In this document: positions 44,610 through 53,732 of the stretch, piece after piece
Numbering within the stretch: position 1 is the first letter of the stretch
Layout: each line of letters opens with the position of its first letter
Origin: Roseovarius sp. THAF9
GTDB lineage: Bacteria; Pseudomonadota; Alphaproteobacteria; Rhodobacterales; Rhodobacteraceae
Assembly (NCBI RefSeq): GCF_009363715.1
Contig: NZ_CP045404.1
Coordinates: 1,022,001 to 1,086,000 of the forward strand
Reading direction: 5' to 3'
DNA length: 64,000 nucleotides
The notes under the pieces: model-generated
Told to the model about the DNA's origin: nothing
Databases searched by the model: none
Seen by the model: the letters and a program-made list of their open reading frames with translations, nothing else
Program-made: the position numbers and the translations under genes

Positions 44610-44826
44610 CATGACGTCCAACCCGCCGAGACGCAGCACCACGGGACGCCGCAGAACCGCGGAGTTCTGGGTGTATTTTACGCTGATCTTCTTTTGCGCG
44701 GTGCCGTTCACGACGTTCCGCTGGGTCCGCGATATCGCGGAGCGCCACACGCTGAATGTGCGCGGCCCGCTGGCGCGTGCCTGGTCCGAAGCGGACCGGA
44801 TCACGCCGCTGATTTTCTCGGTCTGA
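44602..44826 (+). CDS. pufQ: PufQ, bacteriochlorophyll/LH1 assembly protein
   Basis: 74 residues. A single transmembrane helix (about residues 22-40, [18 protein letters not shown]) follows a basic N-terminus ([14 protein letters not shown]), and the C-terminus ends in [14 protein letters not shown], as in PufQ of Rhodobacter. PufQ is needed for normal bacteriochlorophyll formation or delivery. The ATG at 44602 is 9 nt after GAGGAGG. First cistron of pufQBALMC. Confidence 0.92.
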   Translation: MTDMTSNPPRRSTTGRRRTAEFWVYFTLIFFCAVPFTTFRWVRDIAERHTLNVRGPLARAWSEADRITPLIFSV

Positions 44827-44829
44827 GGC

Positions 44830-44967
44830 ATGATGCCCCGACCGAAACCCGAGCTGTATCCGCCCGACTGGGCGAGCAGACCTTCAAGGGCCCGCAAAGC
44901 CTTTGGGGAACCCGGCCGCGGGGTTCGCGGCGTCAGCATAACGTTCCGGAGGAAAGTTCATGGCTGA
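44830..44967 (+). CDS. pufK-like leader frame running into pufB
   Basis: A 45-codon frame starts 4 nt after the pufQ stop (ATGATG) and stops 8 nt inside pufB. The peptide is Arg/Pro-rich ([20 protein letters not shown] at the start) with no domain. In Rhodobacter sphaeroides a short frame, pufK, occupies this position and gates translation of pufB. Its ribosome site is weak (GAGG only). I infer a leader or gate; it may not make a stable protein. Confidence 0.35.
   Translation: MMPRPKPELYPPDWASRPSRARKAFGEPGRGVRGVSITFRRKVHG
44908..44926 (+). promoter_or_regulatory. Hairpin in the pufB leader
   Basis: GAACCC and GGGTTC form a 6-bp stem around GGCCGCG, 34 nt before the pufB ATG. It may protect the 5' end of a processed pufBA message. 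No further element is seen in the 133-bp pufQ-pufB gap apart from the leader frame and the GGAGGA ribosome site of pufB. Confidence 0.4.
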
Positions 44968-45109
44968 TAACACCGACCTGTCCTTTACAGGTCTTACCGA
45001 CGAGCAAGCCCAGGAGTTGCATTCGGTGTATATGAGCGGCCTTACGCTCTTCACACTGGTTGCGGTCATCGCGCACATCGCGACGTACATCTGGGCTCCT
45101 TGGTTCTGA
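44960..45109 (+). CDS. pufB: LH1 light-harvesting beta polypeptide
   Basis: 49 residues. Acidic N-terminus ([19 protein letters not shown]), one transmembrane helix and the bacteriochlorophyll-ligating histidine in [15 protein letters not shown]. It forms the LH1 ring around the reaction centre with PufA. GGAGGA lies 7 nt before the ATG. Confidence 0.97.
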   Translation: MADNTDLSFTGLTDEQAQELHSVYMSGLTLFTLVAVIAHIATYIWAPWF

Positions 45110-45122
45110 GGAAGGAAAGAAA

Positions 45123-45290
45123 ATGTCGAAGTTCTACAAGATCTGGCTCATTTTCGATCCGCGCCGCGTGTTCGTAGCACAAGGCGCATTCCTGTTCCTT
45201 TTGGCCGTCATGATCCACCTGGTGGTTCTGTCGAACGGTGTCAACTGGTTCGAGAATGCAGCGGCGTCCCGCGCTGCGGCGTCCGAGTGA
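45123..45290 (+). CDS. pufA: LH1 light-harvesting alpha polypeptide
   Basis: 55 residues. [20 protein letters not shown] is the typical alpha N-terminus; the helix carries the ligand histidine in [10 protein letters not shown], and the short periplasmic tail is Ala-rich. Located 13 nt after pufB with GAGGAAGGA before the ATG. A strong hairpin follows that should protect the pufBA mRNA. Confidence 0.97.
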   Translation: MSKFYKIWLIFDPRRVFVAQGAFLFLLAVMIHLVVLSNGVNWFENAAASRAAASE

Positions 45291-45312
45291 TCCAAGACAA
45301 TCGTCAAACCTC

Positions 45313-45340
45313 GTTGCGGGCGGGTCCGCCCGCCCGCAAC
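45313..45340 (+). promoter_or_regulatory. Strong pufA-pufL intercistronic hairpin
   Basis: GTTGCGGGCGGG and CCCGCCCGCAAC form a perfect 12-bp GC-rich stem with a TCCG loop. In Rhodobacter, hairpins at this place block 3' exonucleases and keep pufBA mRNA in excess over pufLM. Confidence 0.85.
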
Positions 45341-45358
45341 AAACCGAACAAAGAGTGA

Positions 45359-45382
45359 CGGCCGGGCACCACTGGCCGGCCG
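45359..45382 (+). promoter_or_regulatory. Second pufA-pufL hairpin
   Basis: CGGCCGG / CCGGCCG, a perfect 7-bp stem with a 10-nt loop, immediately before the pufL ribosome site (GGAGAGA). It probably acts with the larger hairpin to set the LH1 to reaction-centre ratio. Confidence 0.65.
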
Positions 45383-45400
45383 AAAACGCGGAGAGAAACA

Positions 45401-46240
45401 ATGGCGTTGCTCAGCTTTGAGAGAAAATACCGGGTCCGCGGGGGGACACTGATCGGAGGCGACCTGTTCGACTTCTGGGTCGGGCCGTTCTACGTGGGCT
45501 TTTTCGGCGTGCTGGGCGCGTTCTTTGCGCTTCTTGGCACAATCCTGATCTTCTGGGGAGCGGCCCACCAGGGCACGTGGAACCCCTGGCTGATCAATAT
45601 CGCGCCGCCCGACCTGTCCTATGGCCTGGGCGCGGCCCCGCTGATGGAGGGCGGACTGTGGCAGATCATCACGATCTGCGCGATCGGCGCCTTCAGTTGC
45701 TGGGCGCTGCGAGAGGTCGAGATCTGCCGCAAGCTGGGTATCGGGTATCACGTGCCCTTCGCCTTCAGCGTCGCGATCTTTGCCTATGTCACGCTGGTCG
45801 TGTTCCGTCCCGTCCTGATGGGCGCGTGGGGGCACGGCTTCCCATACGGAATTTTCAGTCACCTCGACTGGGTCAGCAATACCGGCTACGCTTACCTGCA
45901 TTTCCATTACAACCCGGCGCACATGCTGGCAGTGACGTTCTTCTTCACCACCACGCTGGCCCTCGCGCTGCACGGCGGGCTGATCCTGTCGGCGGCCAAC
46001 CCCGAGAAGGGCGAGGTCATGAAGACACCGGACCACGAGGACACGTTCTTTCGTGATTTCATCGGCTACTCGGTCGGCACGCTGGGCATCCACCGCGTCG
46101 GGCTGCTGTTGGCGCTGAACGCGGGCTTCTGGTCGGCGGTCTGCATCATCATCAGCGGTCCGGTCTGGACCAAGGGCTGGCCCGAATGGTGGAACTGGTG
46201 GCTCGAGCTGCCGATCTGGCCGTCGCAGATGGGGGTATAA
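45401..46240 (+). CDS. pufL: Reaction centre L subunit
   Basis: 279 residues, five transmembrane helices. [20 protein letters not shown] is the usual N-terminus. Chlorophyll and iron ligands are seen in [12 protein letters not shown] and in the helix-D/E histidines ALHGGLIL and [14 protein letters not shown]. Complete, 3 nt before pufM. Binds half of the special pair and the electron-transfer cofactors. Confidence 0.98.
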   Translation: MALLSFERKYRVRGGTLIGGDLFDFWVGPFYVGFFGVLGAFFALLGTILIFWGAAHQGTWNPWLINIAPPDLSYGLGAAPLMEGGLWQIITICAIGAFSCWALREVEICRKLGIGYHVPFAFSVAIFAYVTLVVFRPVLMGAWGHGFPYGIFSHLDWVSNTGYAYLHFHYNPAHMLAVTFFFTTTLALALHGGLILSAANPEKGEVMKTPDHEDTFFRDFIGYSVGTLGIHRVGLLLALNAGFWSAVCIIISGPVWTKGWPEWWNWWLELPIWPSQMGV

Positions 46241-46243
46241 GAC

Positions 46244-47230
46244 ATGATCGAGTATCAGAACATATTCACGCAGGTCCAAGTCCGCGGAAATCCCGAATGG
46301 GGCATGGACAACGACAACCACATGATGGACGAGCGCGGGTTCAAGCCGCGGTTCAGCAACCTGGTGGGCTGGATCGGCAATGCCCAGATCGGCCCGATCT
46401 ACCTTGGCTGGACCGGGCTGGTAAGCCTCGTGACCTTCATCCTGGCGTTGAACATCGTCGGCTTCAACATGCTGGCGCAGGTCAACTGGTCGATCCCCGA
46501 ATTCCTGCGCCAAGGCTTCTGGCTGGCGCTTGAGCCGCCGGGGCCGGAGCATGGCCTGTCCATCCCGCCACTGAATGACGGGGGCTGGTTCATCATTGCC
46601 AGCTTCTTGCTGCTGGTGAGCGTGATGACTTGGCTTATCCGCAGCTACCTGCTGGCGGCGCAGCACAAGATGGGTAAGCACGTCTTCTGGGCCTTCGCGA
46701 GTGCGATCTGGCTGATGCTGGTGCTGAACCTCTTTCGCCCGATCCTGATGGGATCGTGGAGCGAGGCGGTGCCTTACGGCATCTTCCCGCACCTTGACTG
46801 GACCACGGCGTTCTCGATCCGGTATGGCAATCTTTACTACAACCCGTTCCACTGCCTGAGCATCGTGTTTCTGTACGGCTCGACGCTGCTCTTCGCCATG
46901 CACGGTGCGACCATCCTGGCCGTCACCCGCTATGGCGGCGACCGCGAGCTGGAGCAGATCGTCGACCGGGGCACGGCCACGGAACGCGCCGCCCTGTTCT
47001 GGCGCTGGACCATGGGCTTTAACGCCACGATGGAAGGCATCCACCGCTGGGCGTGGTGGTTCGCGGTCCTGACGCCGATCACCGGCGGGATCGGCATCCT
47101 GCTGACCGGCACGGTCGTCGACAACTGGTTCATCTGGGCGCAGGAGCACAACTTTGCACCGGCTTACGATGGCTCTTACGGCTACGAGGCTTACGGGTCT
47201 TACGAAGCCTTCATCGGCAAGGAGGACTGA
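46244..47230 (+). CDS. pufM: Reaction centre M subunit
   Basis: 328 residues, somewhat longer than Rhodobacter sphaeroides PufM because of a C-terminal extension (about the last 20 residues, Tyr/Gly/Glu-rich), as expected in species with a bound cytochrome PufC. Ligands occur in [27 protein letters not shown] and [14 protein letters not shown]. Forms the core heterodimer with PufL. Complete. Confidence 0.98.
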   Translation: MIEYQNIFTQVQVRGNPEWGMDNDNHMMDERGFKPRFSNLVGWIGNAQIGPIYLGWTGLVSLVTFILALNIVGFNMLAQVNWSIPEFLRQGFWLALEPPGPEHGLSIPPLNDGGWFIIASFLLLVSVMTWLIRSYLLAAQHKMGKHVFWAFASAIWLMLVLNLFRPILMGSWSEAVPYGIFPHLDWTTAFSIRYGNLYYNPFHCLSIVFLYGSTLLFAMHGATILAVTRYGGDRELEQIVDRGTATERAALFWRWTMGFNATMEGIHRWAWWFAVLTPITGGIGILLTGTVVDNWFIWAQEHNFAPAYDGSYGYEAYGSYEAFIGKED

Positions 47231-47233
47231 GCC

Positions 47234-48328
47234 ATGCTACCAAACTGGTTCAACAAGTGGAACGCCGACAACCCCACGAACATCTATGGCCCCGCGATTG
47301 CTATTGGGGTCGTTGGGGGCGCGGTTCTGGTGGCGGCCTGGGTGGTCTCTGCCGGTCAGCCCTACGCCACGGAAAGCTTGCAGACGGGCCCGCGCGGCAC
47401 CGGCATGTCCGTGCCCGAGTTCAAGTCCGACCTGAATGAGCCCGATCCGGGCATCGCGGGCTACATGGCCACCCGCTCGGACCCGGTGGTACCGCAGGGC
47501 GGAGAGGAACTGGCCGGCGATGCGCGTGAGAACGTGCCGCCGGGGCTGGAAGACCTGACGGTCGAGAACTACGACCGCCTTATTGCCGCGATGCAGCAGT
47601 GGACGGGCATTCCCAACCTTTTCGAAGATATGGACAGCTATCAGACCTCGGTGGGCTATACCATGATCGGCATGACCCAGAACCTGAACGAGAACTGGGA
47701 CGGGCATGTCAACGCCAACAAGGAAGTCGGCGTGACATGTTACACCTGCCACCGCGGCCAGCCCGTGCCGAGCGATATCTGGTTCGATATCAGCCCGGTC
47801 AACGAAAGGGTCGAAGGCTGGGGGGCCGTGCAGAACCGGGTGACGCCGCTGTCGAGCTATACCTCGCTGCCGTCCGACGCGTTGCAGACCTACCTTGTGG
47901 ATGGTGAATCCATCAAGGTACACGATCTGGACAGCCGCGTGGTCGGTGTGCCGGGTGTTGACGACTATCCCGGCATCCAGCACGCGGAACGTACCTATGC
48001 GTTCATGAACTACATCTCGAACTCGCTGGGGGTGAACTGTGTCTTCTGCCACAACTCCCGCGCCTTCTATGACGGGGCGCAGGTGACACCGCAATGGGCG
48101 ACCGAGACGCTGGGCATCCAGATGGTGCAGGAGTTGAACAACGACTACCTGATCCCGATTGCAGGGCTGCTGCCCGAAAGCCGGCTGGGGCCGAAGAATG
48201 GCGACGCGCCCAAGGCGGCGTGCCGGACGTGCCACAAGGGCTATCAGCAACCGCTTCAGGGCACGAACGTCATCAAGGACTGGCCGGAACTGGCCACGAC
48301 GTCCGGAGAGCCGGAGTACGGCGAATAA
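47234..48328 (+). CDS. pufC: Reaction-centre-bound cytochrome c, triheme variant
   Basis: 364 residues. PufC passes electrons from soluble cytochromes to the photo-oxidised special pair. Only three CxxCH motifs are present: CYTCH, CVFCH and CRTCH. The first motif of the usual four, expected after LTVENYDRLIAAMQQW, is replaced by GIPNLFEDMDSYQ, while the following Met-rich helix (TMIGMTQNLNENW) remains. The N-terminus has one uncleaved hydrophobic helix (about residues 20-40) and no lipobox cysteine, so anchoring is by a membrane helix. A triheme PufC lacking the distal haem is known from Rhodovulum sulfidophilum. Confidence 0.95.
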   Translation: MLPNWFNKWNADNPTNIYGPAIAIGVVGGAVLVAAWVVSAGQPYATESLQTGPRGTGMSVPEFKSDLNEPDPGIAGYMATRSDPVVPQGGEELAGDARENVPPGLEDLTVENYDRLIAAMQQWTGIPNLFEDMDSYQTSVGYTMIGMTQNLNENWDGHVNANKEVGVTCYTCHRGQPVPSDIWFDISPVNERVEGWGAVQNRVTPLSSYTSLPSDALQTYLVDGESIKVHDLDSRVVGVPGVDDYPGIQHAERTYAFMNYISNSLGVNCVFCHNSRAFYDGAQVTPQWATETLGIQMVQELNNDYLIPIAGLLPESRLGPKNGDAPKAACRTCHKGYQQPLQGTNVIKDWPELATTSGEPEYGE

Positions 48329-48340
48329 AGACTTGCGGGG

Positions 48341-48363
48341 CCGGGCGGCGCGATGTCGCCCGG
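48341..48363 (+). terminator. Hairpin after pufC
   Basis: CCGGGCG / CGCCCGG, a perfect 7-bp stem with a 9-nt loop, extended by two further G-C pairs after a bulge. No T-run. It may protect the 3' end of the puf message or weakly attenuate transcription into dxs. Confidence 0.45.
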
Positions 48364-48433
48364 GGCCTGACCACAGCGCTGCTTGCAGCCCCTGTTGCGG
48401 GCCGCGCCGGATCTCATCTTGAGGGGGGGTGCG

Positions 48434-50362
48434 ATGCAACAGACCACACCAAACACACCGATACTTGACCGCGTGGCGGGGCCGCAGGATCTGCGGCAGA
48501 TGCCCGACGAGGATCTGGCGGCGCTGGCCGACGAGCTTCGTGCCGAGGTCATTTCCGCGGTTTCCGAAACGGGGGGGCACCTTGGGTCGTCGCTGGGCGT
48601 CGTGGAATTGGCCGTTGCGATCCACTCGGTGTTCAACACGCCGATGGACAAGCTGGTCTGGGACGTGGGCCATCAATGCTATCCCCACAAGATCCTGACC
48701 GGACGGCGGGACCGTATCCGGACCTTGCGGCAGAAGGACGGCCTGAGTGGTTTCACCAAGCGCAAGGAGAGCGAGTTCGATCCGTTCGGGGCGGCGCACA
48801 GCTCGACCTCGATCAGTGCGGCGCTGGGGTTCACCGTGGGGCGCGACATGGGGCGGCCCACGGGCGACGCGATCGCGGTGATCGGGGATGGCTCAATCAG
48901 CGCCGGCATGGCCTATGAGGCGATGAACAACGCGGGCGCCGAGGGGCGGCGGATGTTCGTGATCCTGAATGACAACGAGATGAGCATCGCGCCGCCGGTG
49001 GGCGCGATGTCGTCTTACCTGAGCGGGCTTTACGCCAACGAGCCACTGGCGCGAGTGAAAAGCCTTGCCGAGGGGTTCGAGGCGGCTCTGCCCGCGCCGA
49101 TGCGCGAAGGCGCGAAGCGGGCGCGGCAGCTTGTGACAGGCGTGAGCCAGTCCGGGACGTTGTTCGAGGAGCTGGGGTTTGAATATGTGGGGCCGATCAA
49201 CGGGCATGACATGGCGCAACTGCTGCCGGTGCTGCGCGCGGCACGGACGCGGGCGACGGGGCCGGTGCTGATCCATGTCTGTACAGTGAAGGGCAAGGGC
49301 TACGCGCCCGCCGAGACCAGCGCGGATTGCGGGCACGGAGTATCCAAATTCGACCCCGAGACCGGCGTGCAGGCCAAGAAATCGGGCGGCGCGCCGTCCT
49401 ACACCTCGGTTTTCGGCAAGGCCCTGACGGACGAGGCGGCGCGTGACCCGAACATCGTGGCGGTGACGGCGGCGATGCCGTCGGGCACGGGCGTGAACGT
49501 CATGGCAGAACGGTTTCCGACCCGCGTGTTTGACGTCGGCATTGCCGAACAGCACGCGGTGACCTTTGCCGCCGGGATGGCGGCAAGCGGGCTGCGGCCG
49601 TTCTGCGCGATCTACTCGACCTTCCTGCAACGGGGCTATGACCAGGTGGTGCATGACGTGGCCTTGCAAGGCCTGCCGGTGCGGTTTGCGATTGACCGGG
49701 CTGGGTTGGTGGGGGCTGACGGGCCGACCCATGCGGGGGCATTCGATGTGGGCTACCTGGGCGCCTTGCCCGGGATGGTCTGCATGGCCGCTGCCGACGA
49801 GGCGGAGTTGACCCATATGGTCGCCACGGCGGCGGCACATGACGACGGGCCCATCGCGTTTCGCTATCCGCGCGGGGCGGGCACGGGTGTCGACCTGCCG
49901 GAGCGGGGCGAGGTGCTGGAGATCGGCAAGGGCCGCGTCCTGCAAGAGGGCGACGACGTGGCGATCCTGTCATACGGGGCGCACTGGGCGGAGTGCCGGG
50001 CGGCGGTGACCGCGTTGGAGGCCGAGGGCCTGTCGGTGACGCTGGCCGATGCGCGCTTTGCCAAGCCGCTGGACATGGACCTGATCCGGCAATTGGCACG
50101 GCATCACCGGGCATTGATCACGGTGGAAGAGGGCGCCATGGCGGGATTCGGCGCGATGGTGCTTCAGGCGTTAGCTGCAGAAGGCGCGTTCGACCGGGGG
50201 CTCGCGGTGCGCACGATGCACTTGCCGGACCGCTATATCGACCAGGCAAGCCCCGAGGACATGTATGCCGATGCGGGCCTGACGGCGGCCGATATTGCCG
50301 CAACCGCGCGGGCAGCAGTGGGCCGGGCGGCGGAAGTTGTCACGCTGAACGCCGTAGGCTGA
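48434..50362 (+). CDS. dxs: 1-deoxy-D-xylulose-5-phosphate synthase
   Basis: 642 residues. Thiamine-diphosphate enzyme joining pyruvate and glyceraldehyde 3-phosphate, first step of the MEP isoprenoid pathway. [20 protein letters not shown] and the TPP motif [18 protein letters not shown] are intact, as are [18 protein letters not shown] and [15 protein letters not shown]. The ATG at 48434 has a GGGGGG-rich ribosome site upstream. Location behind pufC, as in Rhodobacter, ties isoprenoid supply to carotenoid and phytyl demand. A second housekeeping copy may exist outside the window. Confidence 0.97.
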   Translation: MQQTTPNTPILDRVAGPQDLRQMPDEDLAALADELRAEVISAVSETGGHLGSSLGVVELAVAIHSVFNTPMDKLVWDVGHQCYPHKILTGRRDRIRTLRQKDGLSGFTKRKESEFDPFGAAHSSTSISAALGFTVGRDMGRPTGDAIAVIGDGSISAGMAYEAMNNAGAEGRRMFVILNDNEMSIAPPVGAMSSYLSGLYANEPLARVKSLAEGFEAALPAPMREGAKRARQLVTGVSQSGTLFEELGFEYVGPINGHDMAQLLPVLRAARTRATGPVLIHVCTVKGKGYAPAETSADCGHGVSKFDPETGVQAKKSGGAPSYTSVFGKALTDEAARDPNIVAVTAAMPSGTGVNVMAERFPTRVFDVGIAEQHAVTFAAGMAASGLRPFCAIYSTFLQRGYDQVVHDVALQGLPVRFAIDRAGLVGADGPTHAGAFDVGYLGALPGMVCMAAADEAELTHMVATAAAHDDGPIAFRYPRGAGTGVDLPERGEVLEIGKGRVLQEGDDVAILSYGAHWAECRAAVTALEAEGLSVTLADARFAKPLDMDLIRQLARHHRALITVEEGAMAGFGAMVLQALAAEGAFDRGLAVRTMHLPDRYIDQASPEDMYADAGLTAADIAATARAAVGRAAEVVTLNAVG

Positions 50363-50454
50363 CACGCCTTCGGACGTCTTGGGATCAAGGAGCCGGCGAT
50401 GTTCGCCGGAACCAACCGGCTGTCTTTCCGTTGATTCAGTGAACTGTCAAATGC

Positions 50455-50475
50455 CCACGCCGGGCGTGGCGTTTT
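50455..50475 (+). terminator. Terminator-like hairpin after dxs
   Basis: CCACG / CGTGG with loop CCGGG, followed by CGTTTT. It lies about 90 bp after the dxs stop and ahead of the next gene's ribosome site. Moderate strength; probable end of the superoperon transcript. Confidence 0.55.
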
Positions 50476-50508
50476 GCTTTGGAACGAGCAACCCGAAAGG
50501 CATTCATC

Positions 50509-51324
50509 ATGGCAGCCACGGACACGATCGATGGCCCCGAAACCGCCCGCGCTAAAAGCGAAGGGGACCGGAAGACGGCATCGCTTTACCGGATGGCGAT
50601 GCCGGGGCACCTGTGTCCGTTCGGGCTGAAGTCGCTGTCGTTGCTGAAGCGGCGCGGCTTCAAAATCGACGACAACCTTCTGACCACCCGCGAGGAAACC
50701 GACGCGTTCATGGAGGCGCACGGTGTGAAGACGACGCCGCAGACCTTCATCGATGGTGAACGGATCGGCGGGTACAGCGAACTCAAAGCGCATTTCGGCT
50801 ATCGCGTGCTGGGCGAGGACGACACGACCTATATGCCTGTCATCGCGATTTTCGCCAGTACCGCGCTGATGGCGCTGGCAATCGTGTCGAACCTCTATGA
50901 CGGCTTTCCGCTGCTGACATGGCTGAAATGGTTCTTTGCCAGCTCAATGGTGGTTCTGGCCGTCCAGAAGCTTCAGGATATCGAAGGCTTCGTGAATGGC
51001 TTTCTGGGGTATGACCTGCTGGCGCAGAGATACGTGCCCTACGGCTATGCCTATCCATTTGCCGAGCTTTACGCGGGCGTGGGCATGATGGCGCTGATCG
51101 GTACGGGCAGCGGGCTGATCTGGCTGGTCGCGCCTGTGGCGATCTTCATCGGGGCCGTCGGCGGATGGAGCGTGTTCAGGGCCGTCTATATCGACAAGCG
51201 CGAGTTGACCTGTGCCTGTGTCGGTGGAGGATCGAACGTGCCCTTGGGGTTCATTTCGCTGACCGAAAACCTGGTGATGCTGGGGATGGGGATTTGGATG
51301 CTGACTGGCCAGTTTGTCGGCTAG
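50509..51324 (+). CDS. Glutaredoxin-like domain fused to a MauE/DoxX-type membrane domain
   Basis: 271 residues. Residues about 30-100 form a glutaredoxin-like domain: the active site is the monothiol GHLCPFG and the later segment TTPQTFIDGERIGGYSEL is the cis-Pro loop and glutathione site. From about residue 110 four to five membrane helices follow, resembling MauE-type redox membrane proteins, with a CAC pair near the C-terminus (ELTCACVGGGSN). A role in moving reducing equivalents across the membrane or in cytochrome/cofactor maturation is plausible. It stands between dxs and a convergent gene. Confidence 0.78.
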   Translation: MAATDTIDGPETARAKSEGDRKTASLYRMAMPGHLCPFGLKSLSLLKRRGFKIDDNLLTTREETDAFMEAHGVKTTPQTFIDGERIGGYSELKAHFGYRVLGEDDTTYMPVIAIFASTALMALAIVSNLYDGFPLLTWLKWFFASSMVVLAVQKLQDIEGFVNGFLGYDLLAQRYVPYGYAYPFAELYAGVGMMALIGTGSGLIWLVAPVAIFIGAVGGWSVFRAVYIDKRELTCACVGGGSNVPLGFISLTENLVMLGMGIWMLTGQFVG

Positions 51325-51330
51325 AAGAAG

Positions 51331-51867
51331 TCAGGCCTGAGCGATCCAGTGACCCGGTTGCGATTGAACAATGCCTTGATCATCGACCGAGATGCGGGTG
51401 GTCGTGCCCGTCTCGCCCGTTTCGACTTCGTAATTGTCGTCCGAGATACGCCGGAATACGAGATGCCGCGGGGTAAGCTGTTCCGTTGCCATGTCCAGCC
51501 GTGCCGCGATGATTTTGGACTGAGCGCCGATGTCGAGGGCAAGACGGCGGATTGGCAGGGTAAAGCTTGCCGGCGTGAAGTCTAGGAAGATATCGGTGGC
51601 TCCCTGGACCTCAGGCGCCGGAGTGTCGTTTTGCGTCCAGGTGCCGTCCTTCTTGTGACGCAGTTTCAGGCGGGATTTCTTGCCGATGCGGACGCGCCGG
51701 GTCGTGCCATCGGCACGGGCACGGATGCGGTATCGAAGAACGGTGCCGTCCGCGTCGGTCGACGATCCGTCGATCAAGTATCCGCCGTCGGCGTCGGCAA
51801 AACGGCAAGCGTCATTGCCCTTGCCGTCTTCGCTTAGCCAAAGAATTGCATGTGCCCCTGCGATCAT
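51331..51867 (-). CDS. Putative glycolipid-binding family protein (PF06475-like)
   Basis: 178 residues, no signal peptide. The pattern of beta strands, the LDFTPASFTLPIRRLALDIG block near the middle and the DDNYEVE..ISVDDQGIV ending match the putative glycolipid-binding family formerly called DUF1089. No activity is known. It is convergent with the glutaredoxin-MauE gene (6 bp apart) and upstream of cycA on the same strand, but a strong terminator-type hairpin lies between. Recognition is by memory of the family pattern only. Confidence 0.65.
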   Translation of the reverse strand: MIAGAHAILWLSEDGKGNDACRFADADGGYLIDGSSTDADGTVLRYRIRARADGTTRRVRIGKKSRLKLRHKKDGTWTQNDTPAPEVQGATDIFLDFTPASFTLPIRRLALDIGAQSKIIAARLDMATEQLTPRHLVFRRISDDNYEVETGETGTTTRISVDDQGIVQSQPGHWIAQA

Positions 51868-51921
51868 GATGCTCTCTCCTGTTTTGAGTGTATCCTAGCA
51901 TGACGCTTACAGCGCGGCACG

Positions 51922-51951
51922 AAAAAGGCCGCCTTTGGGGGGCGGCCTTTT
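51922..51951 (-). terminator. Strong intrinsic terminator of the cycA transcript
   Basis: AAAAGGCCGCC and GGCGGCCTTTT form a perfect 11-bp stem with a 7-nt loop, followed on the minus strand by TTTTTC. It lies 19 bp beyond the cycA stop and ends the bchH-to-cycA side of the cluster; it could also work in reverse. Confidence 0.85.
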
Positions 51952-51969
51952 CGAATGCGGGATGGCGGA

Positions 51970-52392
51970 TCAGCTTTCGGGACCGACCGAGGCGAGATAG
52001 GCCCAGATGTCCGCAGCATCCTCTTCCTTGCGCAGCTTGTAGGTCATCTTCCCGCGACCGTCTTCGCCGGTATATTCTTGCAGCCAGGGTGTCGGGTCCT
52101 GCACGTATCCCGCAAAGCTTTCCTGGTCCCACTCAAGGCCCGCTTCGCCTGCGGCGACCAGCAGGTCGGAGTAACTGAAATCCTCGACCGAGCCTGCGGT
52201 GCGACCCGACAGACCGTAAAGGTTGGGGCCGACCTGGCCGCCCTTTACGATGGTTTCGCCTGCGTCGTCGATGACCATGTGGCAGGCCTTGCACTGGCGG
52301 AAGGCTTTCTCGCCGGCCTCCGCGTCACCGTCCTGGGCTAGGGCAGGGGCGGCGATGCTGGCGAGGGCGATGGCTGTAACGTGGATCTTCAT
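51970..52392 (-). CDS. cycA: Soluble cytochrome c2/c550
   Basis: 140 residues. Signal peptide cleaved near ALA-Q (about residue 20), a single haem motif QCKACH and axial methionine in GKMTYKL. It shuttles electrons in the periplasm between the bc1 complex and the reaction centre (via PufC) or oxidases. The start at 52392 begins the signal peptide. Upstream of it on the minus strand are hemA and puhE, the usual roseobacter order. A 125-bp gap to hemA holds no other gene. Confidence 0.92.
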   Translation of the reverse strand: MKIHVTAIALASIAAPALAQDGDAEAGEKAFRQCKACHMVIDDAGETIVKGGQVGPNLYGLSGRTAGSVEDFSYSDLLVAAGEAGLEWDQESFAGYVQDPTPWLQEYTGEDGRGKMTYKLRKEEDAADIWAYLASVGPES

Positions 52393-52517
52393 TGAGTCCT
52401 CCATGTGTTTGGCTGTCCATACGACATAGCGGGTATCAGACCAAATCAACCGACATTTTCTTAATTTTGGAGCGGGTTCGGAGGCTCCGCGTGGTTGACG
52501 GATTGTCGCGGCGGAAC

Positions 52518-53732
52518 TCAGGCAACAGCGTGGGCTATCGCGCATTGCTTCCAAAGGACGCCGAGCGCCTCGACCAAGTGATCGATATCGTCGTAGCTGT
52601 GCAGCGGGCCGGGTGTGAAACGCAGCCGTTCGGTGCCCTTGGGGACGGTGGGATAGTTGATCGGCTGCACGTAGATGCCCCAGTCCTGCATCAGAATGTC
52701 TGCCAGCATCCGGCACTTGACCGGATCCTTGATCATCACGGGGATGATGTGGCTGGCATTGTGCATATGCGGGATGCCACGCTTGTCGAGCTGGGACCGC
52801 AGGTAGGCAACGCGGTCGCGTTGGGCGTCGCGTTCGGCGCGGCTTTGCTTGAGATGCGCGACGCTGGCCTGCGCTGCCGCGGCCACGGCCGGGGGCAGCG
52901 CAGTGGTAAAAATGAACCCCGAGGAAAAACTGCGGACGAAGTCGCACATCGAAGCAGAGCCGGTGATGTAGCCGCCCATGCAGCCGTAGGCCTTGCCCAG
53001 CGTGCCCTCGATCAAGGTGATGCGGTCGGCGAGGCCTTCGCGCTCGCTGACACCGCCGCCACGGGGGCCGTAGAGGCCGACGGCATGAACCTCGTCGAGA
53101 TAGGTCATGGCACCGTGTTTCTCGGCCACTTCGACGATTTCCTGCATCGGGCAGATGTCACCGTCCATGGAATAGACGCTCTCGAATGCCACGATCTTCG
53201 GCGCGTTGGCTGGCAACGCGGCCAGTTGCCGGTCGAGGTCTTCGGGGTCGTTGTGCTTCCAGATACGTTTCTGGGCGCGGGAGTGGCGGATACCCTCGAT
53301 CATCGAGGCGTGGTTGAGCTCGTCCGAGAGGATCACGGCGTCGGGCAGGCGCGCGCCCAGCGTGCCGAGGGCGGCCCAGTTCGAGACGTAACCGGACGTG
53401 AAGAGCAGGGCGCTTTCCTTGCCATGGAGATCGGCCAGTTCGTGTTCGAGTGCCACGTGATACTTGTTGGTGCCCGAGATATTGCGGGTACCGCCGGCGC
53501 CGGTGCCGCACTGGTCGACGGCATCCTTCATGACCTGGCGGATCTGATCGTTCTGGCCCATCCCAAGATAGTCGTTGGAGCACCAGACGGTCACCTCGTC
53601 AGGAGTGTCAGCGTCATGGCTGCGCGCCCGGGGGAAATCACCGCAGCGGCGTTCGAGTTCGGCGAAGATGCGGTAGTTGCCCTCTTCCTTGAGTGCGCCA
53701 AGCTGCGCGTTGAACATGGCATCAAAATCCAT
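52518..53732 (-). CDS. hemA: 5-aminolevulinate synthase
   Basis: 404 residues. PLP enzyme condensing glycine and succinyl-CoA, entry to haem and bacteriochlorophyll. The Lys that binds PLP is in [29 protein letters not shown] ([13 protein letters not shown]) and [17 protein letters not shown] are typical blocks. The ATG at 53732 ([11 protein letters not shown]) overlaps the puhE end by 11 nt. Placement in the photosynthesis cluster suggests supply tied to pigment demand. Confidence 0.97.
   Translation of the reverse strand: MDFDAMFNAQLGALKEEGNYRIFAELERRCGDFPRARSHDADTPDEVTVWCSNDYLGMGQNDQIRQVMKDAVDQCGTGAGGTRNISGTNKYHVALEHELADLHGKESALLFTSGYVSNWAALGTLGARLPDAVILSDELNHASMIEGIRHSRAQKRIWKHNDPEDLDRQLAALPANAPKIVAFESVYSMDGDICPMQEIVEVAEKHGAMTYLDEVHAVGLYGPRGGGVSEREGLADRITLIEGTLGKAYGCMGGYITGSASMCDFVRSFSSGFIFTTALPPAVAAAAQASVAHLKQSRAERDAQRDRVAYLRSQLDKRGIPHMHNASHIIPVMIKDPVKCRMLADILMQDWGIYVQPINYPTVPKGTERLRFTPGPLHSYDDIDHLVEALGVLWKQCAIAHAVA

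Noticed and set aside
45134..47149. 671-codon open frame antisense to pufL-pufM
   Set aside because: Opposite strand is the unmistakable L and M reaction-centre genes; translation shows no motif and atypical composition.
47231..48433. Search for pufX beside pufM
   Set aside because: pufM is followed at once by pufC, then dxs; no small one-helix frame fits PufX.
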